NCBI RefSeq assembly: GCF_016741815.1
Contig: NZ_JAERRJ010000002.1
Span: forward strand, 1 to 64,000
Source of the DNA: Nocardia acididurans
GTDB lineage: Bacteria; Actinomycetota; Actinomycetes; Mycobacteriales; Mycobacteriaceae
DNA length: 64,000 nt
Direction: 5' to 3'
Both the position numbers and the translations under genes were made by a program. The notes beneath the pieces are model-generated. The model saw only the letters and a program-made list of their open reading frames with translations. It did not search any database and had not been told where the DNA came from. Position 1 is the stretch's first letter; the number at the start of each line of letters is the position of its first letter. Of this stretch, positions 1 through 8,304 are shown one piece after another.

Positions 1-1
1 C

Positions 2-439
2 AAAGAAGGCGCCAGAGTTCTCACCGGCGGTGAGATGCGCAAGGTGGAAGGCTTCCCCAACGGGTACTACATCGAGCCCACGATCTTCGAGGGCCGCAAC
101 GATATGCGCATCTTCCAGGAGGAGATCTTCGGCCCGGTGGTGGCGGTGACTCGCTTCGACAACGAGGTCGAAGCGATCACCATCGCCAATGACACCCTGT
201 ACGGTTTGGGCGCGGGCGTGTGGTCCCGCGACGGCAGTACCGCCTACCGGCTCGGCCGCGCCATCAAGGCCGGGCGCGTGTGGACCAACTGCTTCCACGC
301 CTACCCCGCGCATGCCGCCTTCGGCGGCTACAAGAAGTCCGGCATCGGTCGCGAGACGCACAAGATGATGCTGGACCACTACCAGCAGACCAAGAATCTG
401 CTGGTCTCGTACTCACCGAAAAGGTTGGGTTTCTTCTGA
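2..439 (+). CDS. Aldehyde dehydrogenase, C-terminal part (5' end outside window)
   Basis: This is the C-terminal third of an NAD(P)-dependent aldehyde dehydrogenase; the start, Rossmann domain and catalytic Cys lie to the left of the window. The reading frame is open from base 2. It shows the family's EEIFGPV motif, the [12 protein letters not shown] stretch and the [12 protein letters not shown] segment near the C-terminus, followed by a typical tail ending in RLGFF. The next gene, a DUF779 protein, starts inside this gene's stop codon (ATG at 439), so the two are probably translationally coupled. ALDH plus DUF779 is a recurring pair in actinomycetes and is linked to acetaldehyde or alcohol oxidation. 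The exact substrate cannot be read from this fragment. Confidence 0.93.
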   Translation, partial: KEGARVLTGGEMRKVEGFPNGYYIEPTIFEGRNDMRIFQEEIFGPVVAVTRFDNEVEAITIANDTLYGLGAGVWSRDGSTAYRLGRAIKAGRVWTNCFHAYPAHAAFGGYKKSGIGRETHKMMLDHYQQTKNLLVSYSPKRLGFF

Positions 440-846
440 TGAAAGCAGGGACCGTGTCCAGAGTGGGCATCACCCCCGCCGCGAGCGAGGTGTTGCAAGG
501 GCTCATCGCTCACCACGGCCCGGTGATGTTCCACCAATCCGGCGGATGCTGCGACGGCAGCTCCCCCATGTGCTACCCACTGGGCGAATTCCGGGTCGGT
601 GCGGCCGATGTCATGCTCGGCCGTATCTTTCCCGACACCCCCTTCTGGATGAGCGCCGACCAGTACGAGTACTGGCGGCACACCCATCTCACCGTCGACG
701 TGGTACCCGGCCGCGGCGGCGGATTCTCCCTCGAAGCTCCGGAAGGGGTCCGGTTCATCATCCGGTCTCGGTTGTTCACCGATGCCGAAGCGGCGGCGTT
801 GGAAGCGGCTCCCGCCCCGCCGCGTGGCGCGGACCTGACCGGATGA
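439..846 (+). CDS. DUF779 family protein
   Basis: A 135-residue protein that I assign to DUF779 from its Cys-rich segment HQSGGCCDGSSPMCY, the downstream LGEFRVGAADVMLG, and the WRHTHLTVDVVPGRGGGFSLE stretch. Members are small soluble proteins of unknown biochemical role, almost always next to an aldehyde dehydrogenase gene, as here. The ATG overlaps the ALDH stop codon by one base, which fixes the start and implies co-translation. The paired Cys residues suggest metal or redox chemistry, but that is inference. A strong hairpin follows 5 bases after the stop codon. Confidence 0.9.
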   Translation: MKAGTVSRVGITPAASEVLQGLIAHHGPVMFHQSGGCCDGSSPMCYPLGEFRVGAADVMLGRIFPDTPFWMSADQYEYWRHTHLTVDVVPGRGGGFSLEAPEGVRFIIRSRLFTDAEAAALEAAPAPPRGADLTG

Positions 847-851
847 GGAGG

Positions 852-885
852 TGGCGCGGCCGGTTTCTCCGGGCCGGCCGCGCCA
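852..885. terminator. Bidirectional hairpin terminator
   Basis: A perfect 12-bp inverted repeat (arms 852-863 and 874-885, core GGCGCGGCCGG / CCGGCCGCGCC) with a 10-nt loop sits between two convergent genes. There is no U-tract, which is usual for high-GC actinomycete terminators. Confidence 0.75.
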
Positions 886-894
886 TCACACCTC

Positions 895-1719
895 CTAGAC
901 GCGGGTGGCGGGCGCGCGCCCGCTGCCGAACCAGGCGGTGGTGGACAGCTCGGCGCCCGGCTTGTAGTGCTGGTCCAGGTACTCGATCATGATCTGCTCC
1001 TGTGCCTTCCACGTGCCGGGGTCGGTGCGATCACGCCGCAGCCGGATCGGTGCGCTGCTGCCGGTGATTCCCTCCCACAGTGCCGCGCCGCTCTCGTAGG
1101 CGACCGACACCGTGTGCGGGCGGATGCGCACATTGGTGAAACCGGCTGCCAGCAGCTCACTCTCGAAGGTCTCCGGATTCTCCAGACTGGCCGGATTCGG
1201 TTGCGGCGCCGGAAAACCCGGAATCCCCGCCTGATAGGCATCGAAACACAGTGTCATGAGCGGTGATTCGGCGATCGGAGCCCAGCTCGATACCACGGCG
1301 ATCCCGCCCGGCCGCAGCACCCGGCACAGTTCCGCGAAACCTTTCGCCCGGTCCGCGAAGAACATCAGGCCGAACATCGAGAATGCGGCATCGAACCGAT
1401 CGTCGTCGTAGGGCAATGCCTGTCCATCCCCCACGCGCGCAACGACATTCGTGACACCGGCGGCCTCGGCCCGGTCACGCAACCGCCCGATCATCGCCTC
1501 CGAGAAGTCGATCGCCTCGACCTCCCCGACCCGGGTGGCCGCGAGCAGGGCCAGCGCCCCGGGCCCGGCCGCCACATCCACCACCCGCGCGCCCGGCGCC
1601 GGATCGGCGATCTCGAGCGCCCGCTCCGCGAACGGGACCATCACCCGCGCCCCGAATTCGTCGTACCCCTCGGCAACGGCATCCCACGCCCCCGGCGTGG
1701 CCAGCGGATTCTCCACCAC
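895..1719 (-). CDS. Class I SAM-dependent methyltransferase
   Basis: A 274-residue soluble methyltransferase. Motif I is VVDVAAGPGALALLAA and the acidic motif II segment is VEAIDFSE. The following DGQALPYDDDRFDAAFSMFGLMFF and LRPGGIAVVSSWAP stretches are typical of the UbiE/Coq5-like Methyltransf_11 group. The start is a GTG (a second GTG follows directly) with an AAGGA-like ribosome site upstream. The substrate is unknown. The gene is a single unit on the minus strand, convergent with the DUF779 gene, and neither neighbour suggests a pathway. Confidence 0.9.
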   Translation of the reverse strand: MVENPLATPGAWDAVAEGYDEFGARVMVPFAERALEIADPAPGARVVDVAAGPGALALLAATRVGEVEAIDFSEAMIGRLRDRAEAAGVTNVVARVGDGQALPYDDDRFDAAFSMFGLMFFADRAKGFAELCRVLRPGGIAVVSSWAPIAESPLMTLCFDAYQAGIPGFPAPQPNPASLENPETFESELLAAGFTNVRIRPHTVSVAYESGAALWEGITGSSAPIRLRRDRTDPGTWKAQEQIMIEYLDQHYKPGAELSTTAWFGSGRAPATRV

Positions 1720-1789
1720 AGCACATCCTTTCGCCGTCCCTCACCCTACGCACCCGGCTCGGGCCGGGCGCGTATCCGCGAGACCTACC

Positions 1790-2146
1790 TCAGTCGAACC
1801 ATTCCGGATCGCCCGCCGCCACGAGTTCGGCCAGCACCGCCCGATCCGTCACCGCCTCCTGCAGCAACGCCCCCAACCCGCGCAGCGCCTCGGCGTCCTC
1901 GCCGTAGGCCACGAACATTCCCGCCTCCGGATCCATCCCGAACCGCCCTTCCAGTTCTGGAGCCCGCGTACTCACCGCCGCCTTGGCCACCCCCGCCCAG
2001 CCGTACCCGCCGCCGTCGTATCCGTGCGCGGCGAACACCTCCTCGCTCGCCACCATGTGGGCGTCGGTCAGCATCAAGCAGAAGTTCCCCGGCTTGTGGT
2101 CGTACTCGAAGAACACCAGCGGCGCGAACGCCTCACGATCGGTCAT
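1790..2146 (-). CDS. Imm51-family immunity protein (orphan)
   Basis: A 118-residue protein with the Imm51 hallmarks: PLVFFEYDHKPGNFCLML at the N-terminus, a GYDGGGYGWAGVAKAAV segment, a GMDPEAGMFVAYGEDAE stretch and a C-terminal helical region. In characterised toxin systems, Imm51 proteins are predicted antitoxins for polymorphic secreted toxins. No toxin gene lies next to it, so it may protect against effectors of neighbouring strains or may have been repurposed. I place the start at MTDREAF rather than at an upstream in-frame codon, because the family begins just before the PLVFFEY strand. The gene is divergent from a molybdopterin-domain gene, and an inverted repeat lies in the shared promoter region. 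Confidence 0.8.
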   Translation of the reverse strand: MTDREAFAPLVFFEYDHKPGNFCLMLTDAHMVASEEVFAAHGYDGGGYGWAGVAKAAVSTRAPELEGRFGMDPEAGMFVAYGEDAEALRGLGALLQEAVTDRAVLAELVAAGDPEWFD

Positions 2147-2210
2147 GCCCCGCACCCTACGAGTTCCGTGTGACAAACCGCCCACCCGACGAAACTAGTA
2201 CACTCCTTCT

Positions 2211-2232
2211 ATATAGAGCAAACGCCCTATAT
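2211..2232. promoter_or_regulatory. Inverted repeat, candidate operator between divergent genes
   Basis: Arms ATATAGAGC (2211-2219) and GCCCTATAT (2224-2232) match at 8 of 9 pairs around a 4-nt spacer. The repeat is an AT-rich island in a very GC-rich region, 45 bases before the ATG at 2277 and 65 bases from the Imm51 start. It could be a repressor site, or its AT-rich arms could be part of a -10 region. Confidence 0.5.
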
Positions 2233-2276
2233 TCTGACGATTGCGAGCACCCCGCACCCCGACACGAGGATTCGGC

Positions 2277-2942
2277 ATGACACTCCCCCCGGGCCAGCGC
2301 GCCCTGGACAACTTCCCCCGCTTCGGCACCCACCTACACCACCCACCGCCACCGATCCCCGACCACCCCACCATCGAGATCACCGGCCCCCTCCCCACCC
2401 CCCTGACCCTCACCACAGCCGACCTCGCACAACTCCCCCGCCGCGAACAGGACGCCGACTTCCATTGCGTCGCAGGCTGGTCCGCCACCGGCCTCCGCTG
2501 GGCCGGCACCCCCTTCGAACCCCTCTACCGCACCCTCGTCGCCCCCCTCCTGGACCCGACCGCCCCCATCACCCACATCTCCTTCACCGGCCTCGACGGC
2601 TACTACTCCATCGCCCACCTCGACGACGCCCTGGCCGCCGACGTCCTCATCGCCGACCACCTCGACGGCCACCCCCTCACCCCCGACCACGGCGCCCCCC
2701 TCCGCCTGGTGAGCCCCAGCCAATACGGCTACATCAGCACAAAACACCTCTCCCGCATCACCTTCCACACCACCGAACCCCCCGTCCCCGACCGCTGGTC
2801 CCCCATCGCCGGCCACCCCCGCGCCCGCGTCTGGCACGAGGAACGCAACCGCTACCTCTCCGGCCGCCTGGTCCGCCCCCTCTACCACCGCCTCATCGAA
2901 CCCATCCGCAAACTCAGCGCCAAAGGCAGCACCACCGCCTGA
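2277..2942 (+). CDS. Molybdopterin-dependent oxidoreductase, sulfite-oxidase fold
   Basis: A 221-residue protein of the sulfite oxidase/YedY-like Oxidored_molyb fold. It contains the cofactor-binding segment DFHCVAGWSATGLRWAGTPF, in which the Cys of HCVAGW is the expected molybdenum ligand, and then ITHISFTGLDGYYSI and a HGAPLRLVSPSQYGYISTKHL segment typical of the family. It has no signal peptide and no heme or dimerisation domain, so it is probably a small cytoplasmic member acting on an unknown substrate. The start ATG has a CGAGGA ribosome site 7 bases upstream. Codon use in this gene is extremely C-rich (runs of CCC and ACC), even for this genome. Confidence 0.85.
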   Translation: MTLPPGQRALDNFPRFGTHLHHPPPPIPDHPTIEITGPLPTPLTLTTADLAQLPRREQDADFHCVAGWSATGLRWAGTPFEPLYRTLVAPLLDPTAPITHISFTGLDGYYSIAHLDDALAADVLIADHLDGHPLTPDHGAPLRLVSPSQYGYISTKHLSRITFHTTEPPVPDRWSPIAGHPRARVWHEERNRYLSGRLVRPLYHRLIEPIRKLSAKGSTTA

Positions 2943-3040
2943 CAGGCTCAGCGCACCGGCAGGACCGTCGCGGGCGCATCGACACGTCACATCGTCGTTC
3001 GTGGGCGCGTTATGCGATATTGGGGTGGGAGGGAGACATC

Positions 3041-3562
3041 ATGTCCGCGGACGATTCACCGTCGCAGCGGTTTCTCGCCGAGTTCCGATTGCTCGAAGCC
3101 CGGCTCGGCGATGAGGCGCTGTATCGGAACGCCGATGAGTTGCACCGGGTCAGCGAGCGGTTGACCGAGCTGCAGCCTGCTCTGACGGCCTTCACCTGAC
3201 TGCGCGCGGCAGAGGATGAACTGGCTGTCGCGATCGAATTCGCCGCTGAGGATGCGTCTTTCGCCGCGGAGGTGCCGCACCTGCGGCATCGGGTCGTCGA
3301 GCTGAGCGTACGGCTCGCCGAGCAGCTCGTTCCGGCGGATCCACACCACCGGGACAATACGATCCTCGAGGTTCGCGCTGAGGGCGAGGATCGCGAATCC
3401 GCGCTGTTCGCCGGTGATTTGGTGGGGCTCTATCGGCGGTACTCCGAACGACGTGGCTGGACGGTGAAACTGCTCGAGCAGGGTTCCGGCGACCTCGGCG
3501 GGTATCGAGATTCGAGTCGATATGTGGCTGTCGGCCCTTCGTTTCCGGGCTCGACTTCCTGA
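3041..3562 (+). pseudogene. Release factor 1-like (PCRF domain) gene, interrupted by an in-frame TGA and truncated
   Basis: Read through a TGA at 3197-3199, one continuous frame encodes a protein resembling the N-terminal half of peptide chain release factor 1: a helical domain (EARLGDEALYRNADELHRVS and onward), then NTILEVRAEGEDRESALFAG and LYRRYSERRGWTVKLLEQ, which match the PCRF-domain signature. Similarity ends after GDLGGYRD. The GGQ peptidyl-hydrolase domain is missing, so the gene cannot terminate translation even if the TGA is suppressed. The ATG has a strong GGGAGGGAGA ribosome site. It is most simply a decaying duplicate of prfA. Alternatives are a sequencing error at the TGA, or readthrough to give a stand-alone PCRF protein (the TGAC context is a leaky one). 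Confidence 0.75.
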
Positions 3563-3659
3563 TCGTCGCCCGGCGGGTCGAGGCCCGCCGTGGCGGTGGC
3601 GGTATGACCGTAGACTCCCGGTTGCAGTTGGGCGAATGGTGGCATATCGGGAGGAACGG

Positions 3660-5195
3660 GTGAGCGGGCAACTACAGTCGGGATCGGTCTTCGCCGGATT
3701 CCGGATCGAACGCTTGCTCGGTGCCGGGGGGATGGGCGAGGTGTACCTAGCCGTCGATCGGGATCTGCCTCGGTTGGTCGCGTTGAAGGTGCTCAATCGG
3801 ATTGCCGCCACGGATGACGCGACCCGGCGACGGTTCCTGCGGGAGGCCGATACTGTTGCGCGGCTGTCGCATCCGAACATCATCACGATTCTGTCCAGAG
3901 GCGAGGAAGACGATCGGCTCTGGATCGCCATGGAGTATGTGGACGGGCCGGATCTTGCCACTCAGCTGCAGGATGGCCCGCTCGAGCTGGAGCGGGTCGC
4001 CGCGATCACCCGGTCCGTCGCCCTCGCACTGGATTACGCGCACGATGCGGGCGTGCTGCACCGAGATGTGAAGCCCGCCAATATCCTTGTCGGCTCCGAT
4101 CCGGGGCGGCGCACGCTGCTCACCGATTTCGGCATCGCGACCTCGATCCACGACGAGCGCGGGCTCACCGAGACCGGGCATATGCTGGCCAGTCTCCGCT
4201 ACGCCGCACCGGAGCGCTTCCACGGCGCGATCGCCATCGACCGCACCTCCGACATCTACTCGCTGGGCTGCACGGTGTTCGAAATGCTCGCCGGGAAGCC
4301 GCCTTTCGACGCCACCGAACCATCACGCCTGATGTACAGCCACGTCAACGAGACGATCCCCGCGCTCAGCACGGTCAACCCGCACGTCCCCGCCCAGCTC
4401 GACGCGGTCATCGCCCGCGCGATGGCGAAAGACCCGCACCGCCGCTTCGCCACCTGCACCCACCTGGCCCAGGCCGTGGCCGCCGCGCTCGCCGGACGCC
4501 CGGTCGCGGTGAAACCTCCCCCGCCGCCGGCCGCCAACGGGGTATCCGCGATCTTCCCCGGCATCGACCGAGCGCCGAGACATCGCCGCGCACAAACCGA
4601 TTCGGCCACCTCCGGTCCACACCGCCGACCCGCCACACCGCGCAACCGCCGCCAACTCACGATCGCGGCCCTCGCCACCCTGGTGGTCGCCACCGGCGCG
4701 ACGGTCGCGGCGGCAATCTCCTCGGATTCCGATGCCGACGGCGTCGCGGCCCCCACCACGACAACCACGAAAACCTCCCCCACCACAACAACTCTCGCGG
4801 CCATCCCGGTCGCGGGCTGCGAGATCCGCCGCGACCACATCTCGGCCTCCGGCACCTTCCCCGGCGGCGAAACCAGCGGCATGGACGCCATTTTCGCCTT
4901 CGAGTACGCCTACTACGTCCAACGCTCCGGCACCGCGGCCCGCCGCGTAGTGGCCCACGACGCCACCAACATCTCCAGCGCCGAAGACATCCAGCGCGGA
5001 ATCGACTCCACCCCCAAGGGAACCCGCTACTGCGTGATCATCGCCTTCGAAGGCCCCTCCGACGCCGGCACCGAGCGCTGGGCGGTCCAGCTCCTGCACC
5101 AGAGCCCCGGCGAGAAACTGATCGTCTTCGACCAGATCATCACCACCCGCACCACGGACGGCCGCACCCACCTCGTGTCGATCACGGAAGCGTGA
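3660..5195 (+). CDS. Membrane-anchored Ser/Thr protein kinase (Pkn type)
   Basis: A 511-residue eukaryotic-type kinase. The N-terminal kinase domain (about residues 12-270) has the glycine loop LLGAGGMGEVYLA, the ATP-positioning Lys at about 43 (ALKVL), HRDVKPAN with catalytic Asp at about 136, DFG at about 156-158, and the APERF motif. A Pro-rich and basic juxtamembrane region follows, then one membrane helix at about 333-355, a Thr-rich spacer, and an extracellular domain of about 130 residues with two Cys and no PASTA repeats. All catalytic residues are present. The GTG start has GGGAGGAA just upstream. The sensed signal and targets are unknown. The 3' end overlaps the convergent membrane-protein gene by 14 bases. 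Confidence 0.95.
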   Translation: MSGQLQSGSVFAGFRIERLLGAGGMGEVYLAVDRDLPRLVALKVLNRIAATDDATRRRFLREADTVARLSHPNIITILSRGEEDDRLWIAMEYVDGPDLATQLQDGPLELERVAAITRSVALALDYAHDAGVLHRDVKPANILVGSDPGRRTLLTDFGIATSIHDERGLTETGHMLASLRYAAPERFHGAIAIDRTSDIYSLGCTVFEMLAGKPPFDATEPSRLMYSHVNETIPALSTVNPHVPAQLDAVIARAMAKDPHRRFATCTHLAQAVAAALAGRPVAVKPPPPPAANGVSAIFPGIDRAPRHRRAQTDSATSGPHRRPATPRNRRQLTIAALATLVVATGATVAAAISSDSDADGVAAPTTTTTKTSPTTTTLAAIPVAGCEIRRDHISASGTFPGGETSGMDAIFAFEYAYYVQRSGTAARRVVAHDATNISSAEDIQRGIDSTPKGTRYCVIIAFEGPSDAGTERWAVQLLHQSPGEKLIVFDQIITTRTTDGRTHLVSITEA

Positions 5196-5751
5196 ACGGC
5201 TTCGCCACCTCCATCCGATCCGCATCGAATGTCGTCTTGAACGGCTCACGCTTCGCGTACTCGGTGATGCCGATCGTCGAGTCGTCCCAGAACTCCACGC
5301 TCGTGGGGCAATTGGCCTCGATCCGTTTCCACACCAGAGTTTGCCTGGCGAACAATCCGTCTCGCTCCCGCAACCACACCCGGCAGGACGGATCGATCGT
5401 GTTGTGAAAATACTCGGTGACGAGCTCGTGGCGTCCGTCGGCGCTCACGGTGACCTTGACCTCCCGCGAACCGTCGTCCCACATCAACGCGAACATCGTC
5501 AATACCCACAGGGGAATCGTCACCAGTCCGAGCAGAGCCGCGAACGAAACCCACACCCGCTGACGGTCCCCGCACACCGCGGGGCCGAGCACGAGTACGA
5601 CAATCGCGCCCGTCCAGCACAAGGGCATCAACCACGCGGGAATCCAGTCGAATCGGTAGTACCGATCCGATTTCGCAACCGCGACGGCAACACCCAGTCC
5701 GGCCACGAACAGTCCGAATGCCACGAAAATCCACACAACGCGCCGCCCCAT
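5182..5751 (-). CDS. Hypothetical membrane protein with three helices and an exported C-terminal domain
   Basis: A 189-residue protein of no family I recognise. Three hydrophobic helices (about residues 4-26, 40-60 and 67-88) are followed by a hydrophilic domain of about 100 residues. That domain has two Cys (DPSCRVW and EANCPTS) that could form a disulfide if it lies outside the membrane. The ATG at 5751 is preceded by GGTGGAG, so it is preferred over an in-frame GTG six codons upstream. The gene overlaps the end of the kinase gene. Being convergent, the two are not co-transcribed. Confidence 0.75.
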   Translation of the reverse strand: MGRRVVWIFVAFGLFVAGLGVAVAVAKSDRYYRFDWIPAWLMPLCWTGAIVVLVLGPAVCGDRQRVWVSFAALLGLVTIPLWVLTMFALMWDDGSREVKVTVSADGRHELVTEYFHNTIDPSCRVWLRERDGLFARQTLVWKRIEANCPTSVEFWDDSTIGITEYAKREPFKTTFDADRMEVAKPFTLP

Positions 5752-5803
5752 CGGCTCCACCCCCTTCACGGTGCATTGCTTCCGACATTAACCGGTGACG
5801 CGA

Positions 5804-5835
5804 CTCCGCCCCGACCGTGGCGGGTCGGGGCGGAG
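5804..5835 (-). terminator. Hairpin terminator after the aldehyde dehydrogenase gene
   Basis: A perfect 13-bp stem (5804-5816 and 5823-5835) with a 6-nt loop lies 9 bases beyond the stop codon of the gabD2-like gene. It would end that transcript before the downstream membrane-protein gene on the same strand. Confidence 0.75.
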
Positions 5836-5844
5836 GGGTGGACC

Positions 5845-7398
5845 TCAGCGGCCGGGCAGGAAGCGGATGGCGCGCGCGATGCCCATGAGGAAGGGCTGCC
5901 AGCGTTCCTGGGAGACCAGTGGCGGCGGGTCGAGGTTCAGGAAGCGGGTGACGACGATGGACTGGGGTTCGGTGAACTTCAGCAGACCGTCGGGACCGTG
6001 GCGGCGGCCGACGCCGGAGATGCCCATGCCGCCCATCGGAGCGCCGGTGGTGCCCCAGGCGGGGGCGTAACCCTCGTCGATGTTGACGGTGCCCGCGTGC
6101 AGGCGTTCGGCGATCTTCTCGCCCTCGGATTTGCTTCCGGCCCAGACGCTCGCGTTGAGGCCGTATTCGGTGTCGTTGGCGCGGGTGATGGCTTCTTCGA
6201 CGCCGTCGACGGGGTAGATGGAGACCAGCGGGCCGAAGGTTTCGTTGCGGCCGCACTCCATGGCGTCGGTGACGTCGGAGAGCACGGTCGGTTCGTAGAA
6301 CAGCGGGCCGAGGTCGGGCCGGGCGTTGCCGCCCGCGAGCACCTTCGCCCCCTTCGACACCGCGTCCGCGACATGCTTGGTGACCGTCTCGAGCTGCGAT
6401 TCGGAGATGAGGCTGCCGATATCGTTCGAGAAGTCATAGGAGGCACCGAGTTTGGCGGCCTTCACATTGGCGACGAACTTCTCGGCGAAGGAATCGGCCA
6501 CGGCGCGATCGACATACAGGCGCTCGATGGAGATGCAGAGCTGTCCGGCATTCGAGAAGCACGCGCGCACAGCGGCTTTGGCGGCCTTGTCGAGGTTGGC
6601 GTCCTTGGTGACGATCATCGGGTTCTTGCCGCCGAGTTCGGCGGAGAACCCGATGAGCCGACGCCCGCACTGTTCGGCCAGCGTGCGCCCGGTCGCCGAG
6701 GACCCGGTGAACATGAGGTAGTCGCACGCCTCGACAATCGCGGTCCCGACCACCGTGCCCGGACCCGTCACAACCGCGAACAGATCCCGCGGCAGTCCCG
6801 CACGCGCGAACAGCTCCGCATTGGCCAGCGACGAATACGGCGTCTGGCTATCCGGCTTCACCACCACCGCGTTCCCGGCCAGCAGCGCCGGAATCGAATC
6901 GCCGACAGACAGCAGCATCGGGTAGTTCCAGGGCGCGATGACACCCACGACCCCCTTGGGCACCGCCCGCACCGAAGCCCGGTTCAACACCGGAAACGCC
7001 CCGGTAGCACTGTGCGAGGCCAGCAGGTCCGGAGCCACCCGCGAGAAGTACCGAGCCGCGAAGATCAACCCCATGATCTCCTCTTGCGCCGCCCAGCGCG
7101 CCTTCCCCGTCTCGGCCTGCACGATATCCATCAGATACTCGCGGTTCTCCACCACCAGCGCCCGATAGCGCTCGAAGATCGCGGCCCGCTCCTTCACCGG
7201 CCGCGCAGCCCATTCCGCCTGTGCCGCACGCCCTCTGGCGACAGCCTCCGCGACATCCTCGGCAGTGCCCACCGGCACCGTCCCGAGCGTGCTGCCGGTG
7301 AACACCTCGGTGATCGCACGCCTGTCCCGATCCTCGGTCGTGTCCACCGCCGCGAACGTCCGCAACCGGTCGAACACCGCAGCTGCCGGTACCGGCAT
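5845..7398 (-). CDS. gabD2: NAD(P)-dependent succinate-semialdehyde dehydrogenase (GabD2-like)
   Basis: A full-length 517-residue aldehyde dehydrogenase. Visible motifs are VVGVIAPWNYP (cofactor domain), FTGSSATGR, the general-base segment ELGGKNP, the catalytic Cys in FSNAGQLCISIERLYV, and the ETFGPLVSIYP motif. The long C-terminal tail (LDPPPLVSQERWQPFL) resembles mycobacterial GabD2-type enzymes, which oxidise succinic semialdehyde to succinate. Substrate assignment rests on overall resemblance. The ATG has a TAGGAGG ribosome site 6 bases upstream. A palindrome just upstream of that site may bind a repressor, and a strong hairpin ends the transcript. Confidence 0.85.
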   Translation of the reverse strand: MPVPAAAVFDRLRTFAAVDTTEDRDRRAITEVFTGSTLGTVPVGTAEDVAEAVARGRAAQAEWAARPVKERAAIFERYRALVVENREYLMDIVQAETGKARWAAQEEIMGLIFAARYFSRVAPDLLASHSATGAFPVLNRASVRAVPKGVVGVIAPWNYPMLLSVGDSIPALLAGNAVVVKPDSQTPYSSLANAELFARAGLPRDLFAVVTGPGTVVGTAIVEACDYLMFTGSSATGRTLAEQCGRRLIGFSAELGGKNPMIVTKDANLDKAAKAAVRACFSNAGQLCISIERLYVDRAVADSFAEKFVANVKAAKLGASYDFSNDIGSLISESQLETVTKHVADAVSKGAKVLAGGNARPDLGPLFYEPTVLSDVTDAMECGRNETFGPLVSIYPVDGVEEAITRANDTEYGLNASVWAGSKSEGEKIAERLHAGTVNIDEGYAPAWGTTGAPMGGMGISGVGRRHGPDGLLKFTEPQSIVVTRFLNLDPPPLVSQERWQPFLMGIARAIRFLPGR

Positions 7399-7411
7399 CG
7401 TCGCCTCCTAC

Positions 7412-7421
7412 TTACAAGTAA
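7412..7421. promoter_or_regulatory. TTACAAGTAA repeat, candidate TetR-type operator
   Basis: TTAC/GTAA half-sites with a 2-nt centre lie next to the ribosome site of the gabD2-like gene. Short AT-rich palindromes of this shape are often bound by TetR-family regulators in actinomycetes. No regulator gene lies next to it, so the regulator would act from elsewhere. Confidence 0.4.
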
Positions 7422-7661
7422 CTTCCGGGTACGGACAAATCTACCCTCACCGCGCCCAGGTCAGGGCGCTCTGCCGGATCTCGGCCGCTCGGGCGGGGTT
7501 TCCGGCCGGAAATGTCGGTTCGGGCCGACCGGACGGGTTCGCCGGATATGTCGGGATTCGAAAATGACCTGTAACCAGCGGGTTCCGGGCTACGAACAAC
7601 ACCGCAGCAGTACCACCGAATTGCCAACGATGAGTTCACCGTTCGGAAGGGATTGTTCGAC

Positions 7662-8126
7662 ATGCTCAGCTTTACCCAGCGGGCCGCGGGGGTCGCTACG
7701 GCGTCCGTGCTTGCCGCCGCTCCGCTTGCCGCGACGGCGTCGGCGGATCGGTCGGGGCCGTTGTATTTCCGGGCGGGCACGCTCAGCTGCGCCATCGATG
7801 CCGTCGGGAGTGTGGGGTGTGATCTGGCGTCGCCGGCGCGGATGACGGTCAAGCTCGCCGGGGATGAGGTCGCTATTCCGTTCGAGGTGAGTCAGGTGGT
7901 CATCGATTCGGCGGAGACTCCGGCGCATCCGGGGTTCGCGCCGGGGGCCTACACCCTGCCCGGCGGGAATCCGGGGATCGATGAGGTGGCCACGGGGAGC
8001 GATATGTGGGGGCCGAAGCTTGCGTATGCGGGGGCCAGGTGCGGTGTGGGGTTCCATGGGAGCTTTTTCTGCACCAGCAAGGGTCATTCGTTCGGCTGGT
8101 ACGCCTCGGCGATCGCCGCGAGCTGA
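7662..8126 (+). CDS. Secreted hypothetical protein
   Basis: A 154-residue protein with an N-terminal signal peptide: a hydrophobic stretch with AGVATASVLAAAPLAATASA and likely cleavage after ATASA. The mature part has four Cys (near SCAIDAVG, GCDLASP, RCGVGFH and FFCTSK), which fits two disulfides, and is Gly/Pro-rich. I do not recognise a family; small exported proteins like this are common in Nocardia and Mycobacterium. A GGAAGG ribosome site lies 11 bases before the ATG. A TTG three codons upstream is an alternative start. Confidence 0.75.
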   Translation: MLSFTQRAAGVATASVLAAAPLAATASADRSGPLYFRAGTLSCAIDAVGSVGCDLASPARMTVKLAGDEVAIPFEVSQVVIDSAETPAHPGFAPGAYTLPGGNPGIDEVATGSDMWGPKLAYAGARCGVGFHGSFFCTSKGHSFGWYASAIAAS

Positions 8127-8133
8127 TCCGGGC

Positions 8134-8178
8134 GCGGAGTCCCGTACGCGCACGAGGGGTGCGAGTACGGGATTCCGC
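8134..8178 (+). terminator. Long hairpin terminator
   Basis: An imperfect stem of about 18-20 bp (left arm CGGAGTCCCGTAC, right arm GTACGGGATTCCG, plus inner pairs) begins 7 bases after the stop codon of the secreted protein gene. It separates that gene from the sensor-ATPase genes. Confidence 0.7.
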
Positions 8179-8304
8179 GTCGAAAAGCGTTGCCGGACCG
8201 ATTGGTCCGCTATCTCCCGGCTTACCCGCTCCGGCACCTGAAGTCAATTAGTGTCCTGCTCAAAGGGACTCGTGCCGTGCACAATCGAATCGAATGGCTA
8301 GCTT

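Noticed and set aside
3190..3205. RF2-style programmed frameshift in the release-factor-like gene
   Set aside because: The homology continues in the same frame after the TGA rather than in +1, and the sequence resembles RF1, which has no such frameshift.
5341..7845. An 834-codon open frame on the plus strand across the gabD2-like gene
   Set aside because: It is antisense to a full-length aldehyde dehydrogenase and its product is Arg/His-rich without any domain.
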